Shown here one piece after another: positions 1 to 11,533 of a stretch of 64,000 bases of DNA. Under the pieces are notes generated by a model. That model ran no database searches. It had not been told where the DNA came from and saw nothing but the letters and a program-made list of their open reading frames with translations. Location: contig CATNEN010000007.1 of NCBI GenBank assembly GCA_950097015.1, positions 7,782,001 to 7,846,000 of the forward strand, written 5' to 3'. The DNA comes from Macrostomum hystrix. Taxonomy: Eukaryota > Platyhelminthes > Macrostomidae. Within the stretch, counting starts at the first letter, position 1; each line of letters starts with the position of its first letter. The translations under genes were made by a program, and so were the position numbers.

Positions 1-865
1 GAGGCAGATTGGAGATCTAGGTGAGGCAGATTGGAGATCTAGGAGAGGCAGATTAGAGATCTGGGAGTGGCAGATTGGAGATCTGGGAGAGGCAGATTGG
101 AGATCTGGGAGAGGCAGATTGGAGATCTGGGAGTGGCAGATTGGAGATCTGGGAGAGGCAGATTGGAGATCTGGGAGAGGCAGATTGGAGATCTGGGAGA
201 GGCAGATTGGAGATCAGGGAGAGGCAGATTGGAGATCTGGGAGAGGCAGATTGGAGATCTAGGAGAGGCAGATTAGAGATCTGGGAGATGCAGATTTGAG
301 ATCAGGGAGAGGCAGATTGGACATCTGGGAGTGGCAGATTGGAGATCTGGAGAGGCAGATTGGAGATCTGGGAGTGGCAGATTGGAGATCTGGGAGAGGC
401 AGATTGGAGATCTGGGAGTGGCAGATTGGAGATCTGGGAGAGGCAGATTGGAGATCTGGGAGAGGCAGATTAGACATCTGGGAGTCGCAGATTAGAGATC
501 TGGGAGAGGCAGATTGGAGATCTGGGAGTGGCAGATTGGACATCTAAGAGAGGCAGATTGGAGATCTGGGAGAGGCAGATTGGAGATCAGGGAGAGGCAG
601 ATTGGAGATCTGGGAGAGGCAGATTGGAGATCTAGGAGAGGCAGATTAGAGATCTGGGAGAGGCAGATTGGAGATCTAGGTGAGGCAGATTGGAGATCTA
701 GGAGAGGCAGATTAGAGATCTGGGAGTGGCAGATTGGAGATCTGGGAGAGGCAGATTGGAGATCTGGGAGAGGCAGATTGGAGATCTGGGAGTGGCAGAT
801 TGGAGATCTGGGAGTGGCAGATTGGAGATTTGGGAGAGGCAGATTGGAGGTCTGGGAGAGGCAGA
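1..865. repeat. 22-bp tandem array
   Basis: About 39 copies of a 22-bp unit (core GGCAGATTGGAGATCT followed by GGGAGA) with scattered substitutions (GAG/GTG, TCT/TCA). The array runs off the left edge of the window. It is open in several frames on both strands only because three 22-mers make 66 bases with no stop; I do not regard it as coding. Confidence 0.97.
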
Positions 866-2204
866 TTGCAGATTGGTGGTTGACTGATTCCATGGGAATC
901 TTAGAGAGGCTGATTAGTGAACTAATTGTTATCTATAAACATTGCTGGCTACTGAAGTGAGTAGTGCATTTACAATTTAAGCCTTCAATATTTCAGATCC
1001 CGCAGCGGCAGCTCTCGCTGACACGGCTTCTGAAAATAGCCTGACAACTGTCTGCCAGCGGGGCCTTGTTAGTTCAGCAACGCCCAGTGAATAGCCGCTA
1101 AATAATCCAAGCTACAATAAAAGTCCTGATTGCCTTTGGCTTGCAAACTGTTCAAATTGGTCAGCTCATCCTATCGCACCGCCAATACTAATAGTAAAAC
1201 AACAATACAAGTTGAACTCATTATGCTTGCTCTGGCTCACTTAAAATAAAAATATCTATAGTGTACTATCTGACAGCCGCACTGCCAACTGCATTTTTCT
1301 CTTCTACACCCACCAGCTCCCCTCCTAGTGGGACTTCTGGTAGCAATCGACTATTGTGTCATCTAATTAGTTATTTCATTAGAAGTTCATTGTCTTATCA
1401 GGTTTTTACACTCCGAAACCCTTTTAACTGTTGCTATTCCGTTCTGTTATGTCTGTTGTTTTGAAACTGTCCAAGCTATGCATCGCGCTATGTATTTTTA
1501 GCTTATGAAATTTCTACAAGGCAGTGTCATTTATTTGTACTTAAAGTTAGCAGTTTATATTTTTGTTTAACAGTAGAAAGATCACGCTAATTTTCTCCCT
1601 GGGGAAGAACTAGGAAAAAGAAAGAGGAAACAATCTAGTCAATACACTATGATTAAAAATTATATCCGAGTTTGGTTACACGATGAATATTTGTGAGCAG
1701 AAAAAATTATGCCTATATAATGTTGGTCTTTGCCACCAGACAAACCGACGAGAATATCGTTGAATATCTTGACGACGCCGATGTTTTGTGATTCAGGAAG
1801 TTGTTTCATCGAATGGAGCGAAAAATTCAGTCCGTGTTCTGGATTTTCCTGGCCATTGGTTGCATATATTTGGAAACAGAAACAAATTTGGGTGTTTGAA
1901 ATACCCACATGCTCTTTCTACTGTTTAAGCAATATGATTTCAATTGGCTTGCAAACTTCTTGTCCTCAAAAGGCTTGTCAAAATTTCAACTGCAAATCAT
2001 TTTTTAAATTAGTTTTTATCATTTCGACCGTTGCTTTATTAATTGATTCATTAATAAAATCATAAAGGCACGCATCTGACTGTTCCATCACGGCACTGGC
2101 GCTAGAAACCTGTGCCCTGTCTGTTTGTTTATCAATAAATACATTTTAATGACATGCTCTTTTAACACTAGAGCTGAGCTTTATTTTAAAGCTAAACTTA
2201 CTCA
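866..2204. other. Non-coding flank upstream of E(z)
   Basis: AT-rich sequence with no convincing gene. It contains one diverged dispersed-element copy (1693-1903) and ends in three copies of a 9-mer, TGTACTCAA, near 2200-2232. No TATA box or other promoter element could be assigned. Confidence 0.6.
1693..1903 (+). mobile_element. Diverged dispersed-element fragment, copy A
   Basis: This stretch matches the reverse complement of 3401-3615 over its length, with many substitutions and small indels. The longest shared block is GGTCTTTGCCACCAGACAA; GTTGAATATC and TTTTGTGATTC are also shared. Both copies keep remnants of one reading frame: copy A reads LPPDKPTRI, then a frameshift, then VEYLDDAD, CDS and GFSW. 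Conservation in a protein frame suggests a decayed transposon or dispersed pseudogene. I do not recognise the protein. Confidence 0.6.
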
Positions 2205-5200
2205 ATGTACTCAATGTACTCAATGTACTCAAACTGTGCTGTTGCATTTTTTCAGCAGTCCTCATCGTCAGCAGCCGGCGGCAGCGGCCAGCAGCGCCGT
2301 TCCCCATCCTCTTCGCCCTCTTCAGTGTCAGCGTCTTTACCTCTGCGGTCGATGTCGCCGGCGGCGGCTACTACAGCAGCTGCTGCGGCCTCGACGGCGC
2401 CTTCGTCACTGGCTGCTCCGTTGCCAGCAGCAGCTGATGCCGACGTGGAGATGGGCACGGAAGAGGAGGAGGCCGCGGCTGCGACGGCTGAGGCTTCGAC
2501 ATCTGCCGCGACTGGGGGCAAGAAGCAGGGCGCTTCATCTGCTGGAATTCAGGTCTCTTTAGCTTTAAAACTTTCTATTAGAGCAGTTATGTAGATGACC
2601 GGATCTTGGTGCCATTCTTCTGGACAAAGACCTGCATTCCTGTCCGTTTTTGGGTCTTTTTAAGATTGTAAAGATTGTTAGAGGAAACGCTTGGTCATAG
2701 GCGAGTGTTGACTCAACATGTTGTTTTCAACACCTGCAATTTCCGCCATCACCGAATATTCAGGTGCCAAAGTGGCGCGTGTCAGCCGTGCTGGCGGAGC
2801 ACGAGCTGCAGAAGCTGCGTCTTCAGGACGCAAAGCGGGACGAGGTTCGCGCCCTCCTAGCCGAGAATTCGCGTTTCATCGACGAGCAGCTGCGCGATCT
2901 CGAGCGGCACAGGCAGAGCGCGTTGTCCGATGATAACCGCCACCTGTTCGAATGCGACCCGGTGCGCATCCCCGCCTACCTGCCCTCAGCCGTGGTTCAG
3001 CAGCATCGCGAGACCCCCTTCGGCTGCTACGAAGTTCGCTTCGGCAGCTCGAAGCGGCCCTGCCAGACCGGCCTGCTGATGCTGCCCTCCGTGGCCGGCC
3101 TGCCCAGCGCCGTCAGCTGGGCGCCGCTTCAGCAGAATTTCGCCACCGAAGACGAAGTCGAATTGCAGAACATTCCCTACATGGGCGAGGGCGAGCACGA
3201 CGCCAAGTTTCTGGACGAACTGCTGCGCAACTACGGCGGCCGGGTGCACGGCAACTTCCCGTTCGACCTGGACGAGGAGCTGCTTGTGCCGCTAGTCAAA
3301 GCGCTGATTGAGAGTCGGGCGCTGGAAGGCGAGGTAAGGGGACTCTAGAGGCAGCTATTTGAAGAATGTGCTTATGGTTGGCAATAGAAAGACCACAGGC
3401 TATTCAAAATCCCATATTTTTTCCATGTGGGAATAGAATCGCCATGAAAATCCATAACGCGGGCTAAAATTTTCCGCTCTATTGGATAAATAAAACAATT
3501 TTAAAGAATCACAAAAATCGGCATCGCTTAGATATTCAACAATTCTAGTCGGGTTGTCTGGTGGCAAAGACCGCCACATAGGCGTTAAAGGCATTTCTGC
3601 TCATAAAATTTCATCATTACCAACTTTCATTTTAATTGGGAGCGGGGTTGACAATGAAGATGAGTCTGTCCATAAATCAGTAACCGTGTTATACACTACC
3701 TAATGATGAAAATATAAGGGCAGATTTACACACCTGTGTGAGAGAGTGCTCGGAGGTCAGTAGATGATACGCCGGGATGGCTGATTAGACTCTGGAGGTG
3801 GCAGAGAAGGCATAGGATGGGTGGAATCCATAGTATCGCAGGAGACAGTTGGCACAGGGAAGGAACAGCTGTTGCAGGCAGGCAAGCAGTTCTATTCTGT
3901 TCTTCTAGGCTGAGCCGCCGGACAGTGCCATCCAGTCCAAGGAGCAGCCATCCGAGGAGAAATCGGCAGACCAGGCTCCGGGTAGCTGCGGCAGCGGCAA
4001 CGGAGGCGCCGGCAGCAGCAGCAGCAGCAGCTCGAACAGTTGCCAGGTGCCGGATTGGCTTTTCCAGGCGGTGGCGGCCGCATTCGGCAGGGCCGAGGAC
4101 TACGGCAAGCTGATGGTGCGCTACGTGGAGCTGGAGGACCGGGCAGTGGAGGCGGCCTGCAGTTACGCCACGCCCAACATCGACAAGGAGCCGCAGAGCC
4201 TCAGCCGGGATGACTGCCTGAACAGCTTTCACACCCTGTTCTGCCGGCGCTGCTTCAAGTACGACTGCCAGCAGCATCCGTTCAAGTCAACTGAGAGCAT
4301 GTACCGAGTGCGCCAGACAGTCTGCGAGACCCCCAGCTCCGTTGCCGCGTGCGGTGACTCATGCAGCCAGGTTAGCTACCTCTGTCTTCCTGCTTTATTT
4401 AGGCCAGTTTCATTTGCAACCAACGCAGCCAAATTAAACTCTCCAGGTGCTTGGTGACAAAGTCCATGAGCCACAGTGGTCGTCAGCCGAGATGACTCTG
4501 TTACGAGTGTTCCAGTGCCACTTTAACAGCTGCCGACTGGCCCACGTTGTTCCCGGCCGTACCTGCGCCCAGGTGGCTAGCTTCTTGCGCCGTGAGGCCA
4601 ATCTCAGCGCCGAGGAGCGGACCGAGCTGTCGCCGCCGCGAAAGAAGCGCAAGGTGCGCAAGAGGGCCGGCGTTAACGGAAGTCGGCGCGCGCCCGGCCA
4701 GCAGGTGAGACAAGATCTGGCGGAGCTGGGGGCGACTTAGTGCTGGAATCAGGAGATAGCTGAGGGAACGGTATCGGATGAAAGCTGTGAGAATAGAATC
4801 GGATGAAAAGCTGTGAGGATAGAATCGGATGAAAACCTGTGAGAATAGAATCGGATGAAAACCTGTGAGAATGGAATCGGATGAAAGCTGTGAGAATGGA
4901 ATCGGATGAAAACCTGTGAGAATGGAATCGGATGAAAGCTGTGAGAATGGAGTCGGATGAAAAGCTGTGAGAATGTAATCGGATGAAAGCTGAGAGAATA
5001 GAATCGTATGAAAGCTCTGAGAATGGAATCGGATGAAAGCTGTGAGAATGGGATTGGATGAAAGCTGTGAGAATGGAATCGGATGAAAGCTGTGAGAATG
5101 GAATCTGATGAAAGCTGTGAGAATGGATTCGGATGAAAGCTGTGAGAATGGGATTGGATGAAAGCTGTGAGAATAGAATCGGATGAAAGCTGTGAATGGA

Positions 5201-6721
5201 ATCGGATGAAAGCTGAGAGAATAGAATCGGATGAAAAGCTGAGAGAATAGAATCGTATGAAAGCTCTGAGAATGGAATCGGATGAAAGCTGAGAGAATAG
5301 AATCGGATGAAAAGCTGAGAGAATAGAATCGTATGAAAGCTCTGAGAATGGAATCGGATGAAAAGCTGTGAGAATGGAATCGGATGAAAGCTGAGAGAAT
5401 AGAATCGTATGAAAGCTCTGAGAATGGAATCGGATGAAAGCTGTGAGAATGGGATTGGATGAAAGCTGTGAGAATGGAATCGGATGAAAGCTGTGAGAAT
5501 GGAATCGGATGAAAGCTGTGAGAATGGAATCGGATGAAAGCTGTGAGAATAGAATCGGATGAAAGCTGTGAATGGAATCGGATGAAAGCTGAGAGAATAG
5601 AATCGGATGAAAAGCTGAGAGAATAGAATCGTATGAAAGCTCTGAGAATGGAATCGGATGAAAGCTCTGAGAATGGAATCGGATGAAAGCTGTGAGAATG
5701 GGATTGGATGAAAGCTGTGAGAATGGAATCGGATGAAAGCTGTGAGAATGGATTCGGATGAAAGCTGAGACTGGATTCGGATGAAAGCTGTGAATGGAAT
5801 CGGAATGAAGCCAGGAACATTATCATAGGAAAGATAAGAAACGGGAATAAAATAAATGATTGAAGGCGTCGCTGCTTGCATTGAAGGATCATCATAACCA
5901 GATTCCAAAACACGTCGCCCCGCTCCACTCGCCGCCAGGTAAGCCAGTCGCACTATTATCACCCGTGCGATCACCCGGATCGCCGCTGCGACGACAAGTG
6001 CAGCTGCCGTGCTGCCGGCAATTTCTGCGAGAAATTCTGCCAGTGCTCGCCGGCCTGTCCCAACCGGTTCGCCGGCTGCCGCTGCAAGTCCCAGTGCAAC
6101 ACCAAGCAGTGCCCCTGCGTGCTGGCTGTCCGCGAGTGCGACCCGGACCTCTGCTGCACCTGCGGAGCCGACGCGCCCAACGGCAACTGCCGCAACGTGG
6201 CCCTGCAGCGCGGCCAGCGGAAGCACCTGTTAATGGCGCCTAGCGACGTGGCCGGCTGGGGCATCTTCCTGCGCGACTCTGCCGAGCGTGGCGACTTTAT
6301 CTACGAATACTGCGGCGAGGTCATCACGCAGGATGAGGCCGATCGGCGAGGCAAGGTCTACGATAAGTACATGAGCTCGTTCCTGTTCAACCTAAATCAG
6401 GACTTTGTAGTTGACGCGACTCGCAAGGGCAACAAAATTCGATTCGCCAACCACTCGGTGAGTCCGAACTGCTCAGCCAAGGTTCTCATGGTCAACGGCG
6501 ATCACCGCATCGGCATCTTCGCCAATCGGCCAATAGCGCCAGGCGAAGAGCTGTTCTTCGACTATCGCTACGGCCCGATGGAGCAGCTCAAGTACGTCGG
6601 TATCGAGCGCGAACGACGCGCGGCTGCCGCGGCCGCCGCCGCCAACGCAGCCGGGGCAACTCAGCCCGCGCCAGCTGCGATCGCCGCCTCGGCAGCCGAG
6701 TCAGAAACTGCGACGGCTTGA
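2205..6721 (+). CDS. E(z): Enhancer of zeste histone H3K27 methyltransferase (EZH2 orthologue), 5 exons
   Basis: Catalytic subunit of Polycomb repressive complex 2, which methylates histone H3 lysine 27 in the nucleus. Exons 2205-2552, 2764-3333, 3909-4370, 4447-4704 and 5939-6721 all join in phase 0 to give about 806 residues (human EZH2 is about 750). Exon 1 is Ser/Ala/acid-rich. Exon 2 carries the EED-binding helix region and [13 protein letters not shown]...IPYMGE. Exon 3 has [14 protein letters not shown] (MCSS). Exon 4 has the SANT domain (EPQWSSAEM) and a basic RKKRKVRKR. Exon 5 has the Cys-rich CXC domain (about 547-640) and the SET domain (about 642-757) with YCGEVI, DKYM, RFANHS and [10 protein letters not shown], so the catalytic residues are intact. 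An Ala-rich tail of about 30 residues follows the usual C-terminal GIERE. The start is uncertain: TTTTTTCAG at 2247-2255 looks like a 3' splice or trans-splice acceptor, which would move the first Met to 2352. Confidence 0.95.
3401..3615 (-). mobile_element. Diverged dispersed-element fragment, copy B (in E(z) intron 2)
   Basis: Inverted partner of 1693-1903, lying inside the 575-bp intron 3334-3908. Its minus-strand frame stays open for 64 codons (3400-3594) and includes [31 protein letters not shown] and HMEKIWDFE, so this is the better preserved copy. I cannot name the family. Confidence 0.6.
4768..5800. repeat. 25-bp tandem array in E(z) intron 4
   Basis: About 40 copies of a 25-bp unit (GAATCGGATGAAAGCTGTGA plus GAATG) with indel variants of 24-26 bp. 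It fills most of the 1,234-bp intron 4705-5938. Long minus-strand open frames through it are by-products of the period. Confidence 0.96.
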
Positions 6722-6825
6722 AAATCTGCGGACTGAATTCCTTGTTGGGCTGGGTTCAATTACACACAGGTGTGAAAATAGTTAATTTGTAACAGAGTTA
6801 CTTACTCAGTGCTATGAAATTGTAA

Positions 6826-7555
6826 TTACCTGAAGGTGTTAAGCGAGTTAATTGCTCGGGGGTATCAAATTGTAATTACCTGAAGGTGTTAAGCGAGTTA
6901 ATTGCTCGGGGGTATCAAATTGTAATTACCTGAAGGTGTTAAGCGAGTTAATTGCTCGGGGGTATCAAATTGTAATTACCTGAAGGTGTTAAGCGAGTTA
7001 ATTGCTCGGGGGTATCAAATTGTAATTACCTGAGGGTTTTAAGCGAGTTAATTGCTCGGGGGTATCGAATTGTAATTACCTGAAGGTGTTAAGCGAGTTA
7101 ATTGCTCGGGGGTATCGAATTGTAGTTACCTGAGGGTTTTAAGCGAGTTAATTGCTCGGGGGTATCAAATTGTAATTACCTGAGGGTTTTAAGCGAGTTA
7201 ATTGCTCGGGGGTATCGAATTGTAATTACCTGAAGGTGTTAAGCGAGTTAATTGCTCGGGGGTATCAAATTGTAATTACCTGAGGGTTTTAAGCGAGTTA
7301 ATTTCTCGGGGGTATCAAATTGTAATTACCTGAAGGTGTTAAGCGAGTTAATTGCTCGGGGGTATCAAATTGTAATTACCTGAAGGTGTTAAGCGAGTTA
7401 ATTGCTCGGGGGTATCAAATTGTAATTACCTGAGGGTTTTAAGCGAGTTAATTGCTCGGGGGTATCGAATTGTAATTACCTGAAGGTTTTAAGCGAGTTA
7501 ATTGCTCGGGGGTATCAAATTGTAATTACCTGAGGGTTTTAAGCGAGTTAATTAC
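6826..7555. repeat. 50-bp tandem array downstream of E(z)
   Basis: About 14-15 copies of a 50-bp unit (core TGTAATTACCTGAAGGTGTT, then AAGCGAGTTAATTGCTCGGG). Copies differ mainly at AAGGTGTT/GAGGGTTTT and CAAAT/CGAAT. It starts about 100 bp after the E(z) stop, so it may lie in the 3' UTR. Confidence 0.97.
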
Positions 7556-9310
7556 TTCAATGTGTTCAAATAATTCAGCCGCATGTGCTCGGTTGTAAAT
7601 ATAACCTACGAAATGGATGTGTCCCATTACTTTTCAGCCTTAGGCCATTTCAAAATCTGCAATTTTAGCGCATAATTCTCAATTAACAGTTCGCTATGAA
7701 GCCAATTTTCTCTCCTCTTTCTCTCAAGGGTTAGTTAATAATTTTCTCACTATCCAGTTTTGCCAAATTAACTGCCTAGCGAATAAGACATTGCCAGGAG
7801 TCATGCTGTGCTGTAGCATTCTGTGCTCATTTTAATCAATTTAAAGATCAACTGGCACATTTTTCTCATTGCGACTGCATTTCCCTGCCCTCCGCTAATT
7901 AAGTTATCAGCTGGAAACGTTTTGTTTGGGATTTCTAAATCTACAATCTAAATTTACTGTTGAGGCTTTCTATTCGCAGTCTGTATAATGCCAGCTTCTA
8001 TCATTAGTAATACTTTAATATTGAATGCGTAGATGTACAATTGTGCATATGCGAATTTAGCTCTTAATCAATTATCCGCACGTGCCGCCTACAATGTCTG
8101 TTTTATCTGTCTACTGTGTGAGCCTCCATTTAAACTAGTTTAAATTAACTAATTGTGCAGTTGAAATGCATGTCTGTTTTTTTAAATCCCGTTATATCCA
8201 AATTCCAGTTCCTGTCACATTGTATTCAAATTTGCTAATTTAAACAATTGTGAATTTTTTCTTAATTAAAAATCTAATTGCTTTATAGACACACTTGTCG
8301 TTTGGCATGCTTCATTGCAACAATACATTGCTCTGCTACATTAAACTGCCTTCCTTTTTAGAACACATTGACTATGACCGTTTGATTATAATAGATTACA
8401 GCTAAAAATATGTATAGCCATGTATAGCCAGTCAGTCCATGGACTGGGGAGCCGCCACACCCACTCATCTGATACTGGTACCCATTTTACAGCTCGGCAA
8501 ACTAAAGACTGAACCAATTGGTTGCTTGGGCTAAGACTCGAACCCAAGACCTCCCCTCTAGGTCAGAAGTCCGAATTTCTTAGCACCTGGCTACAGGTCT
8601 CCATTTCCCTACTTTACTCAGCTAGACTGAAATGCGTCAGGGCCAATGAGAGTCTTAATCAATCTGGTTTTCTCTCTCTATTCATTGTTAGCTAGCCAAT
8701 AAGTTGACCCCTTTATTTCCTTCTGTGTGTATTTATTCACTTCAACTCCCTCTCATGCTGTCCTCTCTTATTCACTGTTGCCTTTTCCCACCGGCAGCTG
8801 ACCTGTGAGTCACAGCCACTCACTCACACCCAGCTAACCATACTGCCTGCGAATACCCTGGGACTGAGCCATTCTCACTCGCTGCGTAAGTCTCTCTGTA
8901 TGTATTCAAGTGATTTAACGCTCGCAACAATTTTCTGTCTAGGCGGGCGGGGGAGTGTGAGAAGTTGGGCGTTCCATTTGTTTAAGTGCTCAAATTAACA
9001 CCAAAGTTTATTCTTCTGCTAATCTTTCTTTGCACTGCTTGAGTAGCTCCTTCTCTGCCTCAGCTGCTTGTGGGAAAGTAAATAGGTGGTGCTTGCCTCT
9101 AGGAAGCTTCTATCCGACGTGTTATAGATAACGTCAAGCACCTTTAAAGTATAATTACTTTTCGATTGGTTTTAGAATAGTTTATTAGATTACCGTATTG
9201 CTACTTAGAGTAGGATATCTAGGGCATCGCATCGACAGCCTATAAACACAATCTAGCTGCCCGCATTCGCTCTCCAGCCCAGCTTGCTGCTGTCCAGCCA
9301 GGCCCGGTCA
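7556..9310. other. Intergenic region before the LIM gene
   Basis: AT-rich DNA with no gene that I can support. It contains a minus-strand tRNA-derived SINE-like element at 8420-8605. The last 250 bp before 9311 become C-rich and could be 5' UTR. Confidence 0.6.
8420..8605 (-). mobile_element. tRNA-derived SINE-like element
   Basis: On the minus strand the sequence has a tRNA-like head: an A-box-like GTAGCCAGGTGCTAAG, then GACCTAGAGGGGAGGTC, then a B box GGTTCGAGTC. A non-tRNA body containing AGTTTGCCGAGCTGTAAAAT follows, and it ends near the palindrome CAGTCCATGGACTG. The head lacks a convincing cloverleaf, so it is not a cognate tRNA gene. Confidence 0.55.
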
Positions 9311-10295
9311 ATGTCAGAAGCTGTGCACGCCAGCCAACTGCAGCAGCAGCAGCAGGGCGGCCTCACCGCAGTCGCCTGCTCCCTCTGCGGCCGTCAGCTC
9401 ACCGGCTGTCGCTACGTTGTCACCGAGGATGCGGCTGTCTGCACCGACTGCTTCGAGTCTCGGCTGGCCAACGAGTGCGCCAAATGCGGCGCCCGCATCG
9501 GCTGCGAGATGACCGACCTGGGGCACAACGGCCGGCACTGGCACGAGGCCTGCTTCCGCTGCGCCGCCTGCGGCTGCTCCCTGGCCTCCCAGCCGTTCCT
9601 GGCCAGGGAAGACGACGTCTACTGCACCGCCTGCCACGATGAGCGATTCGCTGCCAGGTGCTGCCGTTGTCATCAGGTCAGTCCGCTCTGCCGAGATGTT
9701 ATTGGGGCAACAGTTGCTAACAGTCGTACAGGTAGCCTTATTATAAAAAATCGCCCAACCCGCCTGCCAGGTGTTCAAAGCCGGCAGCCGGAAGCTGGAG
9801 TGGCGCAGCCAGCAATACCACGAGCAGTGCTTCCTGTGCGCCGAGTGCGGCTGCGGCATCGGCTGCGAAAGTTTCATACCGCACGGCGACAACGCCTGCT
9901 GCGTCGCCTGCTACGAGGGCCGCTTCGCCCAGCGCTGCCGCGAGTGCCGGCAGGTCATTCGCAAGGGCGGCGTCACATACAAGGGCCAGGCCTACCACTC
10001 CGACTGTCTGGTGTGCGGCCACTGCGCCAAGCCCCTGGCCGGCCTGAAGTTCACTTCGCAGCAGGAGCGGCCCTACTGCGCCGACTGTTTCGGCCAGCTG
10101 TTCGCCCGCAAGTGCTGCCGCTGCGCCCAGCCTATCACCGGCTTCACCGGCGCCAAGTTTGTCTCATTCGAGGATCGCGACTGGCACTCGGACTGCTTCG
10201 CCTGCGGCCGCTGCTCCGACAGCCTGGTCGGCAAGGGATTCCTCACCGAGGGCGACGCGCTGCTGTGCACCGGCTGCGCCTCCCTGCCCAAGTAG
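9311..10295 (+). CDS. Four-and-a-half LIM domain protein (FHL family)
   Basis: Adaptor of the FHL family, whose members scaffold transcription factors and cytoskeletal or sarcomeric partners. Exons 9311-9676 and 9771-10295 join in phase 0 across a 94-bp intron and give 296 residues (vertebrate FHLs are about 280). Order: a short N-terminus with five Gln, a half LIM (CSLC...CTDC), then four LIM domains starting at CAKCGARIGC, CCRCHQVFKAG, CRECRQVIRKGG and CCRCAQPITG. Each keeps its Cys/His zinc ligands, for example HWHEACFRCAAC and DWHSDCFACGRC. The intron falls just inside LIM2. The first Met at 9311 sits directly before the half LIM as in other FHLs. Confidence 0.95.
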
Positions 10296-10740
10296 GGCGC
10301 TTCTGACACCTTGACTTTCCTGCTTCGATACCGCTCAGAATCCTGCACAAGTTGGTTCAATGTGTTCGGCAGTTTCTTTGCTTCGATACCACCCTAAATT
10401 CTGACTAGATTCTATGCTTGAAGCGGCTTCTTAGTCCTATTCCTTTCGGAACCCACATAGCGTCTTTTTCGTCAGTTTCTTGCTTCGATACCACTTACAA
10501 TCTAAATAGGCTCTAGGCGATCCACTAGTCAGTTTCCATTTTCGGCAGTTTCTTGCTTCGATATCCCTCTTTTCGAGCTACACTGTGCCTCCCTTAAACC
10601 AGTAGAGGTAAATAAAAATCGCCTAAATTAATGGTATCGATGCTAGACGTCTCTGGTATTGGCCTAAGAAACTGCCGGACTTCATTTCTAAGATATTTTA
10701 GCCTGCTGTCGCTAGATTAAAGTGTTAAAATAAAATTTTT
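10296..10740 (+). promoter_or_regulatory. 3' UTR of the FHL gene with repeated motif and two AATAAA signals
   Basis: AATAAA occurs at 10611 and again at 10729, so alternative polyadenylation is possible. A motif of the form CAGTTTCTTGCTTCGATACC is present in three fuller copies (near 10371, 10473 and 10547) and one partial copy (10319). An inverted AAGAAACTGCCG lies near 10667. UTR status is inferred from position. Confidence 0.5.
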
Positions 10741-11533
10741 ATTTTCTTTAAACCCTATTGGGCACTGATTTTTTCATGTAGAGCTGCTTTTAACCCGCTG
10801 CTGCCCTTGAAGTTTAAATTAAATTTTTGTTATTGTTCAAATGACCTGCTTGTCCTATTCACCTAAGAATCTCACCTGCTAATCGCTATTGTCTGCTTAT
10901 TGACTGGAGTTAAAGCATTCCGAGCTGGCAGTCTCTATTGGTTTGAGGCCCGGACTCTTTATAATCAATTGTGTAACCAGCTAGTCTCTTCAATTCCCGC
11001 TTCTGCATAGTAATGCCGTGTTTCCTTTCTGAAGCAATGATTTTAATCCCAAGCTTTGCCTCATTTATGCACCAATACAAGAGACCAAAATGAGCTACTA
11101 ATTGTCACTGCGGTCCCAGGTTCGATGCCCACCTATTTCCTGTTTGGATTCTTTTTATGAATGCAATTTGCGTCTGCCTCTCCGTGGGCCGCTATTAGTA
11201 GTATGATCAGGGTTCGAACAAGGCGAACTTGTAAATACATTTTAGTGCGCCTTTGCGAGCTTGTTCAATGCTATTTTCCTTGCTCCCCTATCCTAGTCTA
11301 TCTCCGCCTGTCCCATTCTACTGAATTGTTTTATTTCTTTTAACCAGCTGCTCCATCACCGCCTATAATATAACTATTGTAATCCGTCGAGATTGCGGGC
11401 TCATTTTTTATTTCGCTATCACTAAATCTGATTAATCTTTGTCCTTGTTTTCACTGTTTACTTGTCTTCACTGATTAGATAGGTAAATAGTCAAAGAAAT
11501 AAAACCTAACCTATATAGGCCTTATTTGACTTA

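Noticed and set aside
4501-6226. Long minus-strand frames across the E(z) gene
   Set aside because: They consist of the 25-bp intronic array plus the antisense of E(z) exons.
9314-9892. 192-codon minus-strand frame opposite the LIM gene
   Set aside because: Antisense of LIM exon 1, its intron and part of exon 2; no domain.
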